Part shown: in pieces, positions 23,060 to 34,160 of the stretch
Layout: every line of letters begins with the position of its first letter
How positions within the stretch are numbered: the first letter of the stretch is position 1
NCBI GenBank assembly: GCA_932521025.1
Contig: OW051471.1
Coordinates: 10,974,001-11,038,000 of the forward strand
Reading direction: 5' to 3'
DNA: 64,000 nucleotides
Source: Oscheius onirici
Lineage: Eukaryota; Nematoda; Chromadorea; Rhabditida; Rhabditidae
Notes under the pieces: model-generated
Database searches by the model: none
Seen by the model: only the letters and a program-made list of their open reading frames with translations
Told to the model about the DNA's origin: nothing
Made by a program: the position numbers and the translations under genes

Positions 23060-24190
23060 GAAGAGAACTGACAAAGTTTGGTGAGAAGCGATTACATGCT
23101 TTCAAAACTTCACGGTTTTCTATTAAAAAAAGGCACAATCGATAGTCAAAAGCGTGCAGGGAAAAATTCGAATCCAGAACGTTTATTTGAGATGACAATG
23201 AGAACCATTCCTTCAAAACACGGCGATAATGAGACCACGAAAAACGTTCCTCATAAGTGGGAACATCCATTCATAAAACCCCATAAAAGACAGAGTGCAC
23301 TGCGAATAGACCACATCATGGTTCAATCCTTGCTTAAATTTGCGCAGCCCACATGTGGCTCTCTTCGGAAAGGGGCTGACACGACCCTTTGACGGCATGA
23401 AAGTCTTAAAAACTGAGGATAAGCTAACCAGCACGAAAAGAAACTTTTCGTCATTTCGTGATTTTAGGTCTTTTTAAACCATTTATCGACTCGACGATGT
23501 TAACGAGAAAAAAAACTCGTTCTAGGGGTAACAAAGCTCGCTGAGTCGAGTAAAAAAATTGTCGAACTATAAAAATGGCTAAAAAAATAACGCTTAAAAT
23601 CAAAAAATGCCGAAAATTTCCAATTTTTCCTGCCTGGACCAACAAGGGATTTAGGCCCCTTAACGTCTATGAAAGACTGCTTCAATTTTTTAAACGAAAT
23701 CTACCCAAGAAAGGTCTTTTCTCGACGGCTGATCCATTCATTCATTTCGAAGACGAAAATGGCTGGCGTTTTCGGCTCGGTTCCATGTTTGATCACCTTC
23801 TTGTGATCGTGGATGAACTACATCTTCTCTCGGAGTACCAACCCTGAAAACTAAAGGTTTGAAATAATTGTATAGGCGCGTCAAAAGTCTTTGTAATTAA
23901 TTCTACAGCTATCCTTCAAACTGATAGGATCGGTCCGGGATTGTTCCTGGGGGTAATCGACCTCCAAAAAAAAATATTGAGAGCTTTTGGGACAGTTTGG
24001 ATTTTGGGATCAAGGGTTACGGTAGCTTTTAAAAACGGCCAAAAAACGTATTTTCGCAATAACTTTTTGGTGTTAGGAGATACAAAAAAATGGTCGACTA
24101 CAAAAAAATTGGGGTCATCGAGACGCATCTTTCTTTTTTTGAAAAACGTATTTTACTCTTTCGCGCAAAAAGTTATTCGACTTTCAAATT
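23060..24190. other. repeat-like spacer, no gene supported
   Basis: Short ORFs only (for example 23575-23847 +). The stretch 23930-24240 has weakly matching inverted ends (GGGATTGTTCCTGG / CTGGAACGACCCGG) around AT-rich sequence and may be a decayed element ending in the tRNA-like unit next to it. Confidence 0.3.
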
Positions 24191-24193
24191 TTC

Positions 24194-24275
24194 ACATTTT
24201 TGGTGTAGTGGATTTGTGAAGTTTCACGCTGGAACGACCCGGGTTCGAGTCCGCCGAGAGGAAATCTTTTTGTTT
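24194..24275 (+). other. tRNA-like pol III unit with intact A and B boxes (SINE-like)
   Basis: TGGTGTAGTGG (24201-24211) is a canonical A box and GGTTCGAGTCC (24242-24252) a canonical B box, 30 nt apart, followed by TTTTTGTTTTTT. The anticodon arm cannot form a normal 5-bp/7-nt structure. It is better read as a tRNA-derived SINE promoter or pseudo-tRNA than as a tRNA gene. Confidence 0.5.
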
Positions 24276-24879
24276 TTTAACAGTAGCTTTTTACTGGGCT
24301 AAATATCACCCCTGTAAAATATCCCTGTTTTCGGCGCGGAACTAACGCCCATGTACAATAGTTCCGCAGAACTAACGTCTCACACCTATTAAAATATCAG
24401 GAATCAACAAGAAATATATATTTCTTGCAATACTGGCCGTAAAAGAGAGGTGAGAAAAAGATGAGGAAGTGAAGAGACAGTACAAAAGTGGGAAATTAGG
24501 CTCATGCTGTAGGGAGAATGCGACTGAAAACACAGGAAAAAGTTTAATTGCACAAAATTAGATTAGAGGGAAAGATTAGGAGTAAATTTTTCAGAAACCT
24601 CGGAGTATGAAAAAGCAAAGAGTCTTTTCGAAACGGTTCGCAATAAGCGGGGGGGGGCGAAATAGAGTGTTCGCGAGCCTGGGGTTTGCCCCTCGCATTC
24701 AGCGTCGCAGCTGTAGCGGGCGTTTTGGAAACAGAACATTTCGGCTAACTTTTTTGTCCTTCGACCAAATTTCTTGAAAATACGTTTCAAGGGGTAACTT
24801 TTTACACTGAATCCGATAGAATTGGTCACGAAATCCGAAAATGCTGTTGACGCGCGCTACGCGCGATTTTTAGCTAAAC

Positions 24880-25120
24880 GTGTTTCGCACTAATGGAAGG
24901 CAAAGCAATCCACCCAACTAAAACACCAGAAAGGCATAAGCCTCACGAATGAAAGTCAGACACTAGTTTACGAGAATTTCTGTGTAATGCTGGCAATACT
25001 TGAGTTTTCGTGGTGCTTATATATGCTCAGATGATAAGCACAGATCTGAAGTTTAGTTCCCAAAAAGGCAGTTGCTTAGAGTTTAACTGTCAACAAAAGT
25101 ATTGCATGGGTTGCTGACCA
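24880..25120. promoter_or_regulatory. spacer with TATA box before a possible small gene
   Basis: GCTTATATATGC at about 25016-25028 is a TATA-like motif roughly 95 bp upstream of the ATG at 25122. Confidence 0.3.
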
Positions 25121-25121
25121 C

Positions 25122-25533
25122 ATGGTTGCCGCATTTCCGAACGTCGGACTATCTCTATTCAAGAAACTCTTCTATTTAACTCCAAAGGAGTCAAGGAAAA
25201 ATCTAGAACATTTGCTGTTTTCAGTTGTTTGCAGATTTGTAAAGGAAATCAAGTAAAGAAAAGGAGCTACGTTTTTGGAGTCAGGGAAATATCATGGAGT
25301 AAAAATGCCTAGATTCTCTTCGACAACGTAATCAAATTATCCCAGGTGAACGATGAAAGAGTGATCTCATGAGAAAAGACGTGGATATGACTTTTGTAGG
25401 AAATATTTTTGTCTCTTTTGTATTTTTGTCTCTCTTCGAACAGGAAGCCCAGAAGGAGCAAGTCCCTCAGTCGGAGGAACTTCATGAAGAGGAGGAGAAG
25501 AGCAGCCAGCCGCCAAGAAGATTCGTGGTCTAT
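25122..25533 (+). CDS. possible small two-exon gene, acidic C-terminus
   Basis: Exon 1 opens at ATG 25122 (MVAAFPNVGLSLFKKLFYL...) and can splice at TTT|GTAAAG to the acceptor TCGAACAG at about 25441. Exon 2 is an acidic Glu/Gln-rich stretch ending PPRRFVVY and a stop, followed by AATAAA near 25588. Phase 0 fits both borders. The antisense strand is also open here, so strand choice rests on the acceptor and poly(A) signal. Confidence 0.35.
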
Positions 25534-25859
25534 TAGAGCTGTCAAGACCGGAAACATACCTTTTGTTATAATCATCAAATATATTTTGAATAAAAGTATT
25601 CATTTTAATATTGTTTCCTTTAGTATTTGTCAGTTCTGAAACAGTCTATTTTCCAACAAAGTACCTTCACTGTTTGTTCAGTAAACTGTCCTATTTTCTC
25701 TCCGTAAACAGTAGTCAATTCAGATAGTGCTTTTCCAGGATATGGTTTCTATAATCGGATCAACAGTTTACCTTCATCTTTTCATAGCTCGTAGAAACAA
25801 TGCATCAGGATGGAACAAAAGGTCCAATCCTATAAAAATCATCAACTGGAGATCTCGGA

Positions 25860-27257
25860 ATGAACATGCTTCTACCACTCCTCTTCCTCCCATTGGTCAT
25901 CGCAGTGACGGATCTGAACTGCACTGAGGGTGGATTTGTAAGTTTTTTTCTTCACCGTTCTTCAAAAGTTACAGTACGCCCCGAACGCCGTCTCCTGCAG
26001 CAATGTGTACTCTGACGCCGCATGTGGAGTTCTCTTCCTGAACAACAGTGCCGTCGTAGCTGGCGGGAACTCGTCTAGACCGTCTCCTTGCTTCAATGTA
26101 GGTCAGGAAGTGATGAAGGATACAATGATTTAGGGAACAAATGGACCGAGTGAAGATATGAAGGCAATTGCAATTGCCAGTTGCCCGAAAACTTGTGGCT
26201 ACTGTTGTCAGACGCCAGAGTACAGCTGCAGCAATATACAGTGTGAGTCAGGGTTACGCGGAATTCCGTGTTCGTTGTTTGTTTTGACCGAACACGAACA
26301 GTCCGTGTTCGACTTCGAACATTGGGAGACACGGACGTCCGTGTTCGACGAACACGAAAGTGCAAAAGTTCGCTGTTCGAGCCAGACTTAAAAAGACGGA
26401 CGAACACGGACACTTTCTATACTATAAACAGTCACAAATTTGACTTTTTCGCTGCTAAAATTTTCGGTAGCATCGGCATTTCACCGACCTCTTTCCGTCG
26501 TTTCATCAAATTAGAATTTGATGAAGGTTGCTTTGACTAAATGCTCAAAGTGCCTGATTTGTCATAAAACTTGTTTTTGAAGGAAATTTTCCGAAATGTT
26601 CGAGCCGTGTTCGTGTCCGCTGTTTGTCGAACAGTCCGTCGGCCGGACGAACATTCGGAGGCGCGGAAGTCCGTGTTCGGTTCGCAGGCGATCAAAAAGT
26701 GATATGTTCGGTCCGTGTTCGGCTCGGCCCAAAAATCTAAAAGACTGTTCGGTCCGTGTTCGTGTTCGCCCTAAAATCGGCTGTCCGCCCAACCCTGGTG
26801 TGAGTTCTAGAGACTGAGAGACAATTCCATAACTGTTCCTTTCAGTCCCCCGAATTCAGTGCAAACAAGTGACCCAAGCCATGTGTCAAAGCACCCAGTG
26901 GAGAAGCATCATCGCAGCGGACTGTCCAAACGTCTGTGGATTCTGCCTTCTTGGAGGATGCATCGATGTGGCTCCGAACTGTGACGCTCAACCGACTGTC
27001 TGTGTAACTAAAGGACTGGAAACATTCGTGGCTGTGAGTTGATCGAAAACAGCAAAAAAAGAATAGTTTAGCTCAACTGTCAGCGGACTTGTGGCTACTG
27101 TGCCAATGCTACGTCAACCACCGGATATTCTGGATGCGCTGATACGAACAAAAACTGTGCCCAGTTCATTCGGAATGGATTCTGTAGCTCGACGTTTTAC
27201 ACACAGGCTCAAAAGATGGCCACATGTGGAACGTCTTGTGGTCTCTGTACTGGATAG
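25860..27257 (+). CDS. secreted protein with four ShKT (SXC) domains
   Basis: Exons 25860-25937, 25975-26097, about 26134-26242, 26846 to about 27034, and about 27071-27257 join in frame. A signal peptide (MNMLLPLLFLPLVIAV) leads into four cysteine modules, each ending in the ShKT signature C-x3-C-x2-C: SCPKTCGYC, DCPNVCGFC, NCQRTCGYC and TCGTSCGLC. AATAAA lies at about 27299. Nematodes have expanded secreted ShKT proteins; the domain is named after a sea-anemone channel-blocking peptide, but in worms it is mostly structural, immune or enzyme-linked, and no toxic role can be inferred here. No catalytic domain (metalloprotease or tyrosinase) is attached. Intron 3 holds a MITE inserted exactly at the 5' splice site. 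Confidence 0.88.
26249..26797. mobile_element. hAT-like MITE, GAACACGGAC interior (copy 4), at a splice donor
   Basis: The 549-bp element starts CAGGGTTACGCGGA and ends GTCCGCCCAACCCTG, and is flanked by a perfect 8-bp direct repeat GTGTGAGT (26241-26248 and 26798-26805). The repeat contains the host intron's donor GTGAGT, so the insertion duplicated the 5' splice site. The interior shares long stretches, inverted, with the element at 691-1211. Confidence 0.9.
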
Positions 27258-27825
27258 TAGTGTTATTTAGAAAGGTTTCGGTCTGACCAACCGGCCTAGA
27301 TTCAATAAACCAGCAGATACTTTTGTTATCGTTGAAAAAAAAGTGAGGATCGGACACATTTTTTTGTTCAATCCTTCGTCGGAAGAAGACGTGGTGAAGA
27401 ACTGCTCCAGTCTCTTTTGTCTCCTTACAAGTTTCTCAGAACATGACGAGGTTCCAGCTTCTTGAATGCCGGGACAAATGAGACTGATATTTTGCAAAAA
27501 GTTTTAGATGCTTTTTTAATGATTCTTGGATGAACTCTTTCTTTGGATGAACTCTTCCTTCTTTTCTTTTTTTTGGTGGTAACGAGCTGAAAAGGCGAAT
27601 AAAGCGACGAAGAAAAGTAAAGAAAATTCTACGTCCCTTCAAAACATTTTAGAAACCATTCTGTTAGTTCTTTGTCGTACTCTTCTTTCGCGACTGTCAA
27701 TATTTTTATCGCCGTCGTGTTATTTGAAGTGGAAAAATAATAATTTCTTCAGTTTGTGAGAATAGGAGAAAAGTGAGCATGAGGTACAAAAAAAACAGAA
27801 AAATTGCACAATAAATGTTCATTAA

Positions 27826-29676
27826 TTAGTTCCATTGGGCATAGATTACCTTCCGGTAGTTTTCCATTCCTTCTTTTCCAGTCGTTTTGATGGACATTTG
27901 TTCAAAAGACAGTTTCTTTCGTTGTCTCTTCCCAGCTCTCATGTGGTATTTGGTCAGGAGGGGTAGCAAGAACAAAAAGACTGGTACTAACTAAACATGT
28001 TTTCTTATTTTCAAAATGCTGAAACTTACAAACAGAGAGGTCTTGATGGTCTGAATTGTCAAGTCGTAGTAGTTCCATCTATCGTAAGTCAGTCGAAAGA
28101 AGAGAATTCCAGACCCTGCTATCAAATAAACAAGTAGTTGAAGCATTAAAATGACTATAATAAATGAGGTTGTGCTAATGTTTTCGTTTGTTTGGAAGCG
28201 ACAAGAAAATTTCCCGACAATGCTGAAATGACAAGAATTGAAGGGGACTGAAGTACCCTCACTTGCTGACTTTACGACGATTGTACCATCGAAGAAACTG
28301 GACCAGGAGAAGAGAAATGACGCACATGGCTATTCCGAACATGAAGCAGGCGTTCATTCTGAAAGTTGGCTTAAAAATTAAGTGTCTCCATACTTCACAG
28401 CCACCGTCACTGGAGTGATCAGTACAGAAACGGACGGTTCCTCAAAGTCCGCATCGTAATAGATGAAATACCCGACGAGTAAAGGGCTCAGAAGCTGTAA
28501 TTTCAATTCAGAGCACCATTGATCATTCAACTTACCGCAATCAGACTGAAACAAATGCCAATTGACGCACCGCGTCTTTCGTAGGAGTCGGAGGAGAGAG
28601 TAGCTATTACTCTCTCAATGCATGCCAAAGTTTGGAGATTTATCTATAAAATTAGATGTTATTGTATTTGGAGCGGGCTGTGAACACCTGTGCCAACAAG
28701 AGGTAGAAATTAGTCAGATGACCGAATGTGTAGAGACTGCGGGACAGGTAAACATCACACGGATTCTCGGCAAAGGAATGGGAGATCATGATAAACTGGA
28801 AAGTGTTGAAGTGGCTGTAGGAAAGGAGCAACGTACGATACAACAAGGTAAACAAATTGACTGTAGTAGAGCAACGAAGAAATAGAAGACTAAGATAATC
28901 TAAAATCTTTGGTTTTTTAAACTTCTCAAAGATCAAATTTTTACTTAACTCTTTTACGGTAGTCAACACTATTTCATACACGTTGTATCACCTAGGCTCA
29001 TCTACTTTTCCCGCTTTATTGTCAGTCTTTTTTGGGCCTTATCTAGAGGCTTCTAAACAGTCCAGTCTAATGTCTTCAAAGCTGTCAAAAACTCATTTTT
29101 GTATTGTAATAATACCCAAGCTATAGACTCATTTCGTAAGGTTTCGGATCAAGAAAACGATTTGGACTGACAGCTGTTTTAAGCACAAAAGGGGACATAT
29201 TGAGGTCATTTCGGTGATAATACACTTGTTCTCAAATACAAGTTTCACAGCTTATATGTAGATCACACTGAAGTATTTTAAATTAGAAAGTGTCCACTAA
29301 CAGTTTTTGAACAGCATGCATCTGCTTTTAAATCACATTGTGACGTCATCTACTCTTGATATTAGCTGATGTTAAAAGTCGCCTAGACTTCAACAAAAGG
29401 AGCTGTTCACTGTGTAAGATCCACTATACAGAACTACCGACTCACTTTAATGTTCTTGTGAAAAGCTCCAGGAACTATAAACTTCGTAATCACATTAATC
29501 ATTGGAAGTATAGCGAAAATACATAGTACCACTCCTATAGTTTTTATTATTCTGTTCAAAAAGAACTTGACCAGGACTGCGTCTTTCTAAAATATACTTT
29601 CATTGGGAAGTAAATAGACACAAACCAGGCAGTGATTCTCCTCCAGTAGCCTAGTTGTCTCCACAGTCGATGTCAT
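27826..29676 (-). CDS. nematode 7TM chemoreceptor, Sra-superfamily (copy 1 of a pair)
   Basis: The start MTSTVETTRLLEENHCL (29674-29676) leads to helices VLVKFFLNRIIKTIGVVL, then FGHLTNFYLLLAQ, then CIERVIATLSSDSYERRG (the ER-x-IAT...YE signature of Sra/Srab/Sre receptors), YNRRK after helix 5, and a conserved tail SIKTTGKEGMENYRKVIYAQ. It matches the gene at 31553-33941 exon by exon. Such receptors detect small molecules in sensory cilia. The intron at about 28880-29440 has no recognised insert. The stop is at 27826-27828. 27310-27820 and 29680-30360 hold no gene I can support. Confidence 0.8.
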
Positions 29677-30366
29677 AGAGTCATGAGACAAAGTAGAAAA
29701 ACGACGCAATGTATGATATCCCAACAGGTGTGAATAAATTAGAGTAGAGGGAACGAAATTGAGTCAGAGGAAGGGCAGAGTGTGTGGTTTGAGAGGGGTG
29801 CCTCTATCTTCTTCAAATTACCAGGCAGAGAACACTTTTTCGTGAGGAAAAGCTGCGTTCACGAGGGAAAAGGTTGTGTCGTCAAAGAAAAGTATTGGCT
29901 TCAGAAGAAACAGATGTCCTTGTGATTGAATCTAGGTTGTGCTGGAACGTACAAGTTCAATTGCATAACAGGAACAATTAAAGTTCGACTTTGTTCCCGG
30001 TTGAATAATGTCGAATATTGACGATTTGAGAGTCCCCTTTCAGAAAGGAAAGCTCAAGACGACTTTTGGAGCATATGTTAACCCAGTGCTTAGTCTCATT
30101 TAACTGTAGGAGGCTTTATTTTTGTTCAATACCTGGGATCAGCTCAAGGTGGTTGACTTTAGCCCCCGCTGCCCCGCAAACTGGTCGCTTTAACCCCCCA
30201 AATAAACAAAAAAATGCCGAAAAATACCTAGTTATGACTGTGCCATCATATTTGACATTTCGGAGAAATGACTAAAACTGTGCTAGGCAGAAAACAATTC
30301 TTAATAAAAAAAATCCATCAAAAACAAAAGTTCTCAGTTTCTACAGCCTTTTTTCTCTTGAGAAAA

Positions 30367-30593
30367 ATGAGAATCTTCCTGCTATTCTTCCTGTTGGCTT
30401 TTTTTGTCGTCGGAGCACAAGGATGTGGATCAGAAGAGCCGTTAACTGAGGAAAACTGTGAGTAGTCTATTGGATTCATCGATAAAATATTACAGGCCGA
30501 AAAGCACCATGCTCACTTTCATGTGGTTTTGTATAAAATAGTGCGCCCGAAAGTGGATGTACTGAAGTTTGTTCCGGACTTCCTGGTAGCTGA
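30367..30593 (+). pseudogene. antistasin-like cysteine-rich secreted peptide with in-frame stop
   Basis: Exon 1 (30367-30457) encodes a signal peptide (MRIFLLFFLLAFFVVGAQG) followed by CGSEEPLTEENC. Exon 2 starts at 30496 after TATTACAG, and the two join in phase. Exon 2 continues RKAPCSLSCGFV, then TAA (30534-30536), and then in the same frame resumes with APESGCTEVCSGLPGS and TGA at 30591-30593. Across the stop the spacing C...C...CGF...GC..C matches an antistasin-type module, so the TAA cuts a domain in half. AATAAA follows near 30649. The copy may be recently dead, or the stop read through. Confidence 0.5.
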
Positions 30594-30870
30594 GCAGCAT
30601 TTAACGCTTCATCTGTTCTTGCTCATAGAGCGAAAATTGTGTTTTTGCAAATAAAAAGACTGTATTTTATGTGATTTTATCCAGTGCCTTCACCAAATTA
30701 CAACAAAATTTTTTTACCTCTGTGAACTGTTTACCTTACGTGATCTGCCTCCAGACCTGAGTGCTAATTGTACAGTTTGTTGACTCAATGTCCTCGATTT
30801 GCACCGGGATTAGCATACCCATACTGCGTAATTAGACAGTTTGCCGGTCAGTTTAGTCAAACAGACAGTT

Positions 30871-31547
30871 ATGAGACGAGTGCTCCTCTTTTCTCTGACT
30901 CTGTCTCTCGTCTCTGGATTCAGCCCTCAGTACATTGGTGAGTTCTCCAGTCAATAAACAGTTCTAATACTTTCAGAAGCAGCCGATTCTGCTTACACCT
31001 GCAACTGTATCTTGAAGGATGAGTTCCAGCCGACGACTACGACCACGGATGCTCCAGTACCAGATATCGCTATTCCTGATGTGGAACCTCGTCTTCCGAC
31101 CAGATTCTGGCAACTGTACAATTCTCAGTTCAGCGCAGGGACGGATAGAAGCGAGGTATGCAGAGAGAAAGAGTCCGAGAGACAGGGAGACAGAAAGTCA
31201 GAGCATTAAAGAGACTGAGTGACAGAAAAAAAACATTATATTTCCAGCTACTGAACTCTTCCTTTCTCGACCGTGTCCTCTCCGTTTTCCGCCGTCGTCA
31301 CCCAATAACCCCAGCCCCCCTTGACCCACAGAATGATGCGACCGGATCCGCTCTTAAAGGACTCGGCAAAACCATTTTGACCAAGTACATGGACCGTCTG
31401 AGTGAGAGACTTCACTTTCTTTAACTAAAAAGTCATTTAGGAAGAGAATGGAACGTGCTGGACCGCTTCGTCTGCAAGTGTCAAGGAGAGCTGTGGGATG
31501 TTCTCAAGGCTCGCAACTATCTCTCTCTTACAATCCTTCACGATTAA
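30871..31547 (+). CDS. secreted protein with paired CxC motifs, 4 exons
   Basis: Exons 30871-~30939, ~30977-31155, ~31248-31400 and 31441-31547 join in consistent phase. The start MRRVLLFSLTLSLVSG is a clear signal peptide. The mature part has TCNCILKDEF near the N-terminus, a Thr/Pro/Asp-rich linker, a basic helix region (FLDRVLSVFRRRH) and FVCKCQGELWDVL near the C-terminus; the two CxC pairs could bind each other or a metal. The family is unrecognised. The stop TAA at 31545-31547 overlaps AATAAA. It is convergent with the receptor gene, whose stop is at 31553-31555. Confidence 0.65.
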
Positions 31548-31552
31548 TAAAT

Positions 31553-33941
31553 TCAATTCCACAGATCATAAATCACTTTCTGATAGTTCTGAACTCCTTC
31601 TTCGCCTGTTGTTTTTATCAGAACTTGCTCCATCGAAATCTTCTGTCGGTTCTTCTTGACGCGGGTAAACTCCCAGCGGGTGACAAGAGGAAGACAGATT
31701 AAGAAGACGGGGACCAACTGGAATACCATTTAAAGCGGCAGTGTAGCTGCGAAATTTGGCGGGGCGAATTTCCCACTTCGCGCGGCAATTCGAAATATTT
31801 CAGAAACATCAAAAATGCGATTTTTGCCCATTTTTTGTGATTTTCTTCTGAGATTTCACTTGAAAACGGACGTTACATTGATTATCGAACGACAGAACAT
31901 GAAAAGTGCGCAGAAACATCAAATGAAAACATAAACACATAAGTGCAAAAAGTGCGTAGTTTCAGGGCATTTTCTTCCATTATCTTTCAGTTTTGCTCTA
32001 ATCCAGCTATTTTTGACGTGTTCTTTACGATGAACACTACGAAGAAGCAAAATAATGGAGAAAAAACATAAAAAAAGCCGGCTTTACCAAAATTCTTGCG
32101 TTTCGCGCCAGTTTTTTCAAACCGCTGCACATCAACCTGAGCACACGTACACAACAGCTACACTGTCGTTTTAACTGAACGCAGTTATTACTTACAAAGA
32201 GACAGGTTTTCAGAGTCTGCATGGTGAGGTTGTACTTATTGTAGAGGTGGTCAGTGAGACGAAAGGCTAGGATGCCGGCGAATCCGGAGAGGTAGAATGA
32301 GAGCTGGAATTTACTGAACTTAGGGCAAGAAGACAGAGAGAGACAGTATCTGCTTACCTGTAGCCCAAGAATGAGGACTATGAATCCGGTGGTCGACATG
32401 TTCTCATTGTTCTGGAACCGTGAGTCAACCTGACCTATCAGCCTAAACATTCTTTACAGACTCTCTTCGGTAGAACTCACTCTCTAGTCTTTCTCCTGTT
32501 GTAGCAGGTCAAAAACTGCAGAAGACTCAAAGAAACTACACAGAAGAAGATGCAGTAGATACAGAAGAGATTGATTCTTGTCTTGACGCTGTCCGGCGGG
32601 ATGACGACACTCGGCTGCCGTTCGACGAAGTCCTCATCGAAGTAAATTGCGTACATTAGTCCAACTGGCGTGAGCAGCTGAAGAGTTTGTTCTTAATGAA
32701 TCAGGTACAAGAAACTTACGGCTAGAAGCGAAAATACGGCACCGATCGTTGAACCATATTTGGAGTATGTAGTGATGAAAATTGTGGCAATGATTCGCTC
32801 AAAGCAGGCTACTGTCTGGAGGTTCACCTGAAAACACGTTTCTGTGTAGCTATTATAGTTTGTCATAGTCGGGACCAGGGCTGAGCGAATAGTAAAATCA
32901 GTTGCGAATGTATTCGCAAGACCAAAATTGATGCGAATGCGGATGCGGATTTTTTAAAAAAGTGCGAATATTTGCAAATGCGAATTTAAAAAAAACACTG
33001 CTAATTCACAAACGCGAGTTGGAAGAAAAATCTAAAAAAACCGCGATAGTATTCGCAAATTCGCACTCAGCAAGGCGAATGCGAATTTCGAACAGTCATT
33101 TTTTGAAAGTGCGAATGCGATTATGAAATTCGCAAAATAGTGCGAATATTCGCGAATGCGAATGTGAATGCGAACTATTCGCCCAGCCCTGGTCGGGACA
33201 CTTTCACCGTGGTTAATCAACTTTCACTAACCTGAGCAAAGACCAAGTAAAAGTTGACCAGATGTCCGACTAGGTAAGCTGTCTGATTCAAGAAGATGCC
33301 ACACGGTTCTGCCGAATATGAAAGTGTGATCATATAGCCCTAAATTGGTTCTGGAACACTTCTTATCTGCTAACCTACCAGTGAAATGGAAAGAGCAGCT
33401 CCTTGCAGAAGAGCCACTACGAAGTAAGAGTACAGTATTAGTCGAATGTTTGGATGGAAAACTTCTTTGACAATGAACTTCTGGATGACGTAGGCTAGCA
33501 AAGGAACCGACGCTCCGGAGAGAAGCATTCCCGAAAGTTTTAGGGCTCTGTTGAGGGGGAATCTGACAAGTTCTGCTTCCGGCTAAAAAGGCTTTTTTAA
33601 GTCTTAAGATGACAATCTTTAAAGTTAAACATTTTTAGACCTTTAATGTTTTCGTAGCGTGATGCGTTAATGCCAACGTAAAAATAGTAAAATGTGAAAT
33701 TTGAATACTCAGCCAAAGACACGACGACAATTTTGAAACTGTTACACATTATAATGGGTCTCGCAACGAAACTTTAATGGTCTAACTTCTGGACTGACTA
33801 TAATAGCTCAATTTCAAAACTTTGACAACTTACCGTGCAGTCTTGCCAATCTAAGCCACCGTGTGAATCACCCATGGAGAATCCACTGTTGTACAGAGAG
33901 CTTTTCGGAGGACCGACATTTTCCCGAATGGACATCCACAT
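31553..33941 (-). CDS. nematode 7TM chemoreceptor, Sra-superfamily (copy 2 of a pair)
   Basis: The start MWMSIRENVGPPKSS (33939-33941) is followed by an exon with LVRFPLNRALKLSGMLL, then YLVGHLVNFYLVFAQ, then CFERIIATIFITTYSKYG (receptor signature), CYNRRKTRE, FYLSGFAGILAFRL and a tail IKTTGEEGVQNYQKVIYDLW. It parallels the copy at 27826-29676 in exon order and motifs, so the two arose by tandem duplication. A hAT-like MITE sits in the intron before the ER-IAT exon. About 31740-32180 is an intron with no recognised feature. Confidence 0.8.
32876..33191. mobile_element. hAT-like MITE, GCGAATGCGAAT interior (copy 5)
   Basis: The 316-bp element begins CAGGGCTGAGCGAATAG and ends CTATTCGCCCAGCCCTG, flanked by the perfect 8-bp repeat GTCGGGAC (32868-32875 and 33192-33199). 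The interior consists of GCGAATGCGAAT-type repeats in both orientations. It is intronic in the second receptor gene. Confidence 0.9.
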
Positions 33942-34160
33942 AGTGGCTGATAAGAGAGGGTGAAAAGGAGTATAAAACTGAATGCGAAAGGGTTTACTCC
34001 GATGATAAAGTAGCTGCAGCAGGTGGTTTCGCGATTAATGAGCAGAGCAGAATGCTCCGGCAGAAAACATGTAATGTCTGTTCGAAATGGCTTTAATGAT
34101 TAACGAGGGGGTGATTTAAAACAGACAAGTATAAAGACTGATTCATTCTAAAAAAAAATC

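Noticed and set aside
26093-26817. ORFs over the ShKT intron
   Set aside because: They arise from the MITE interior, not from coding exons.
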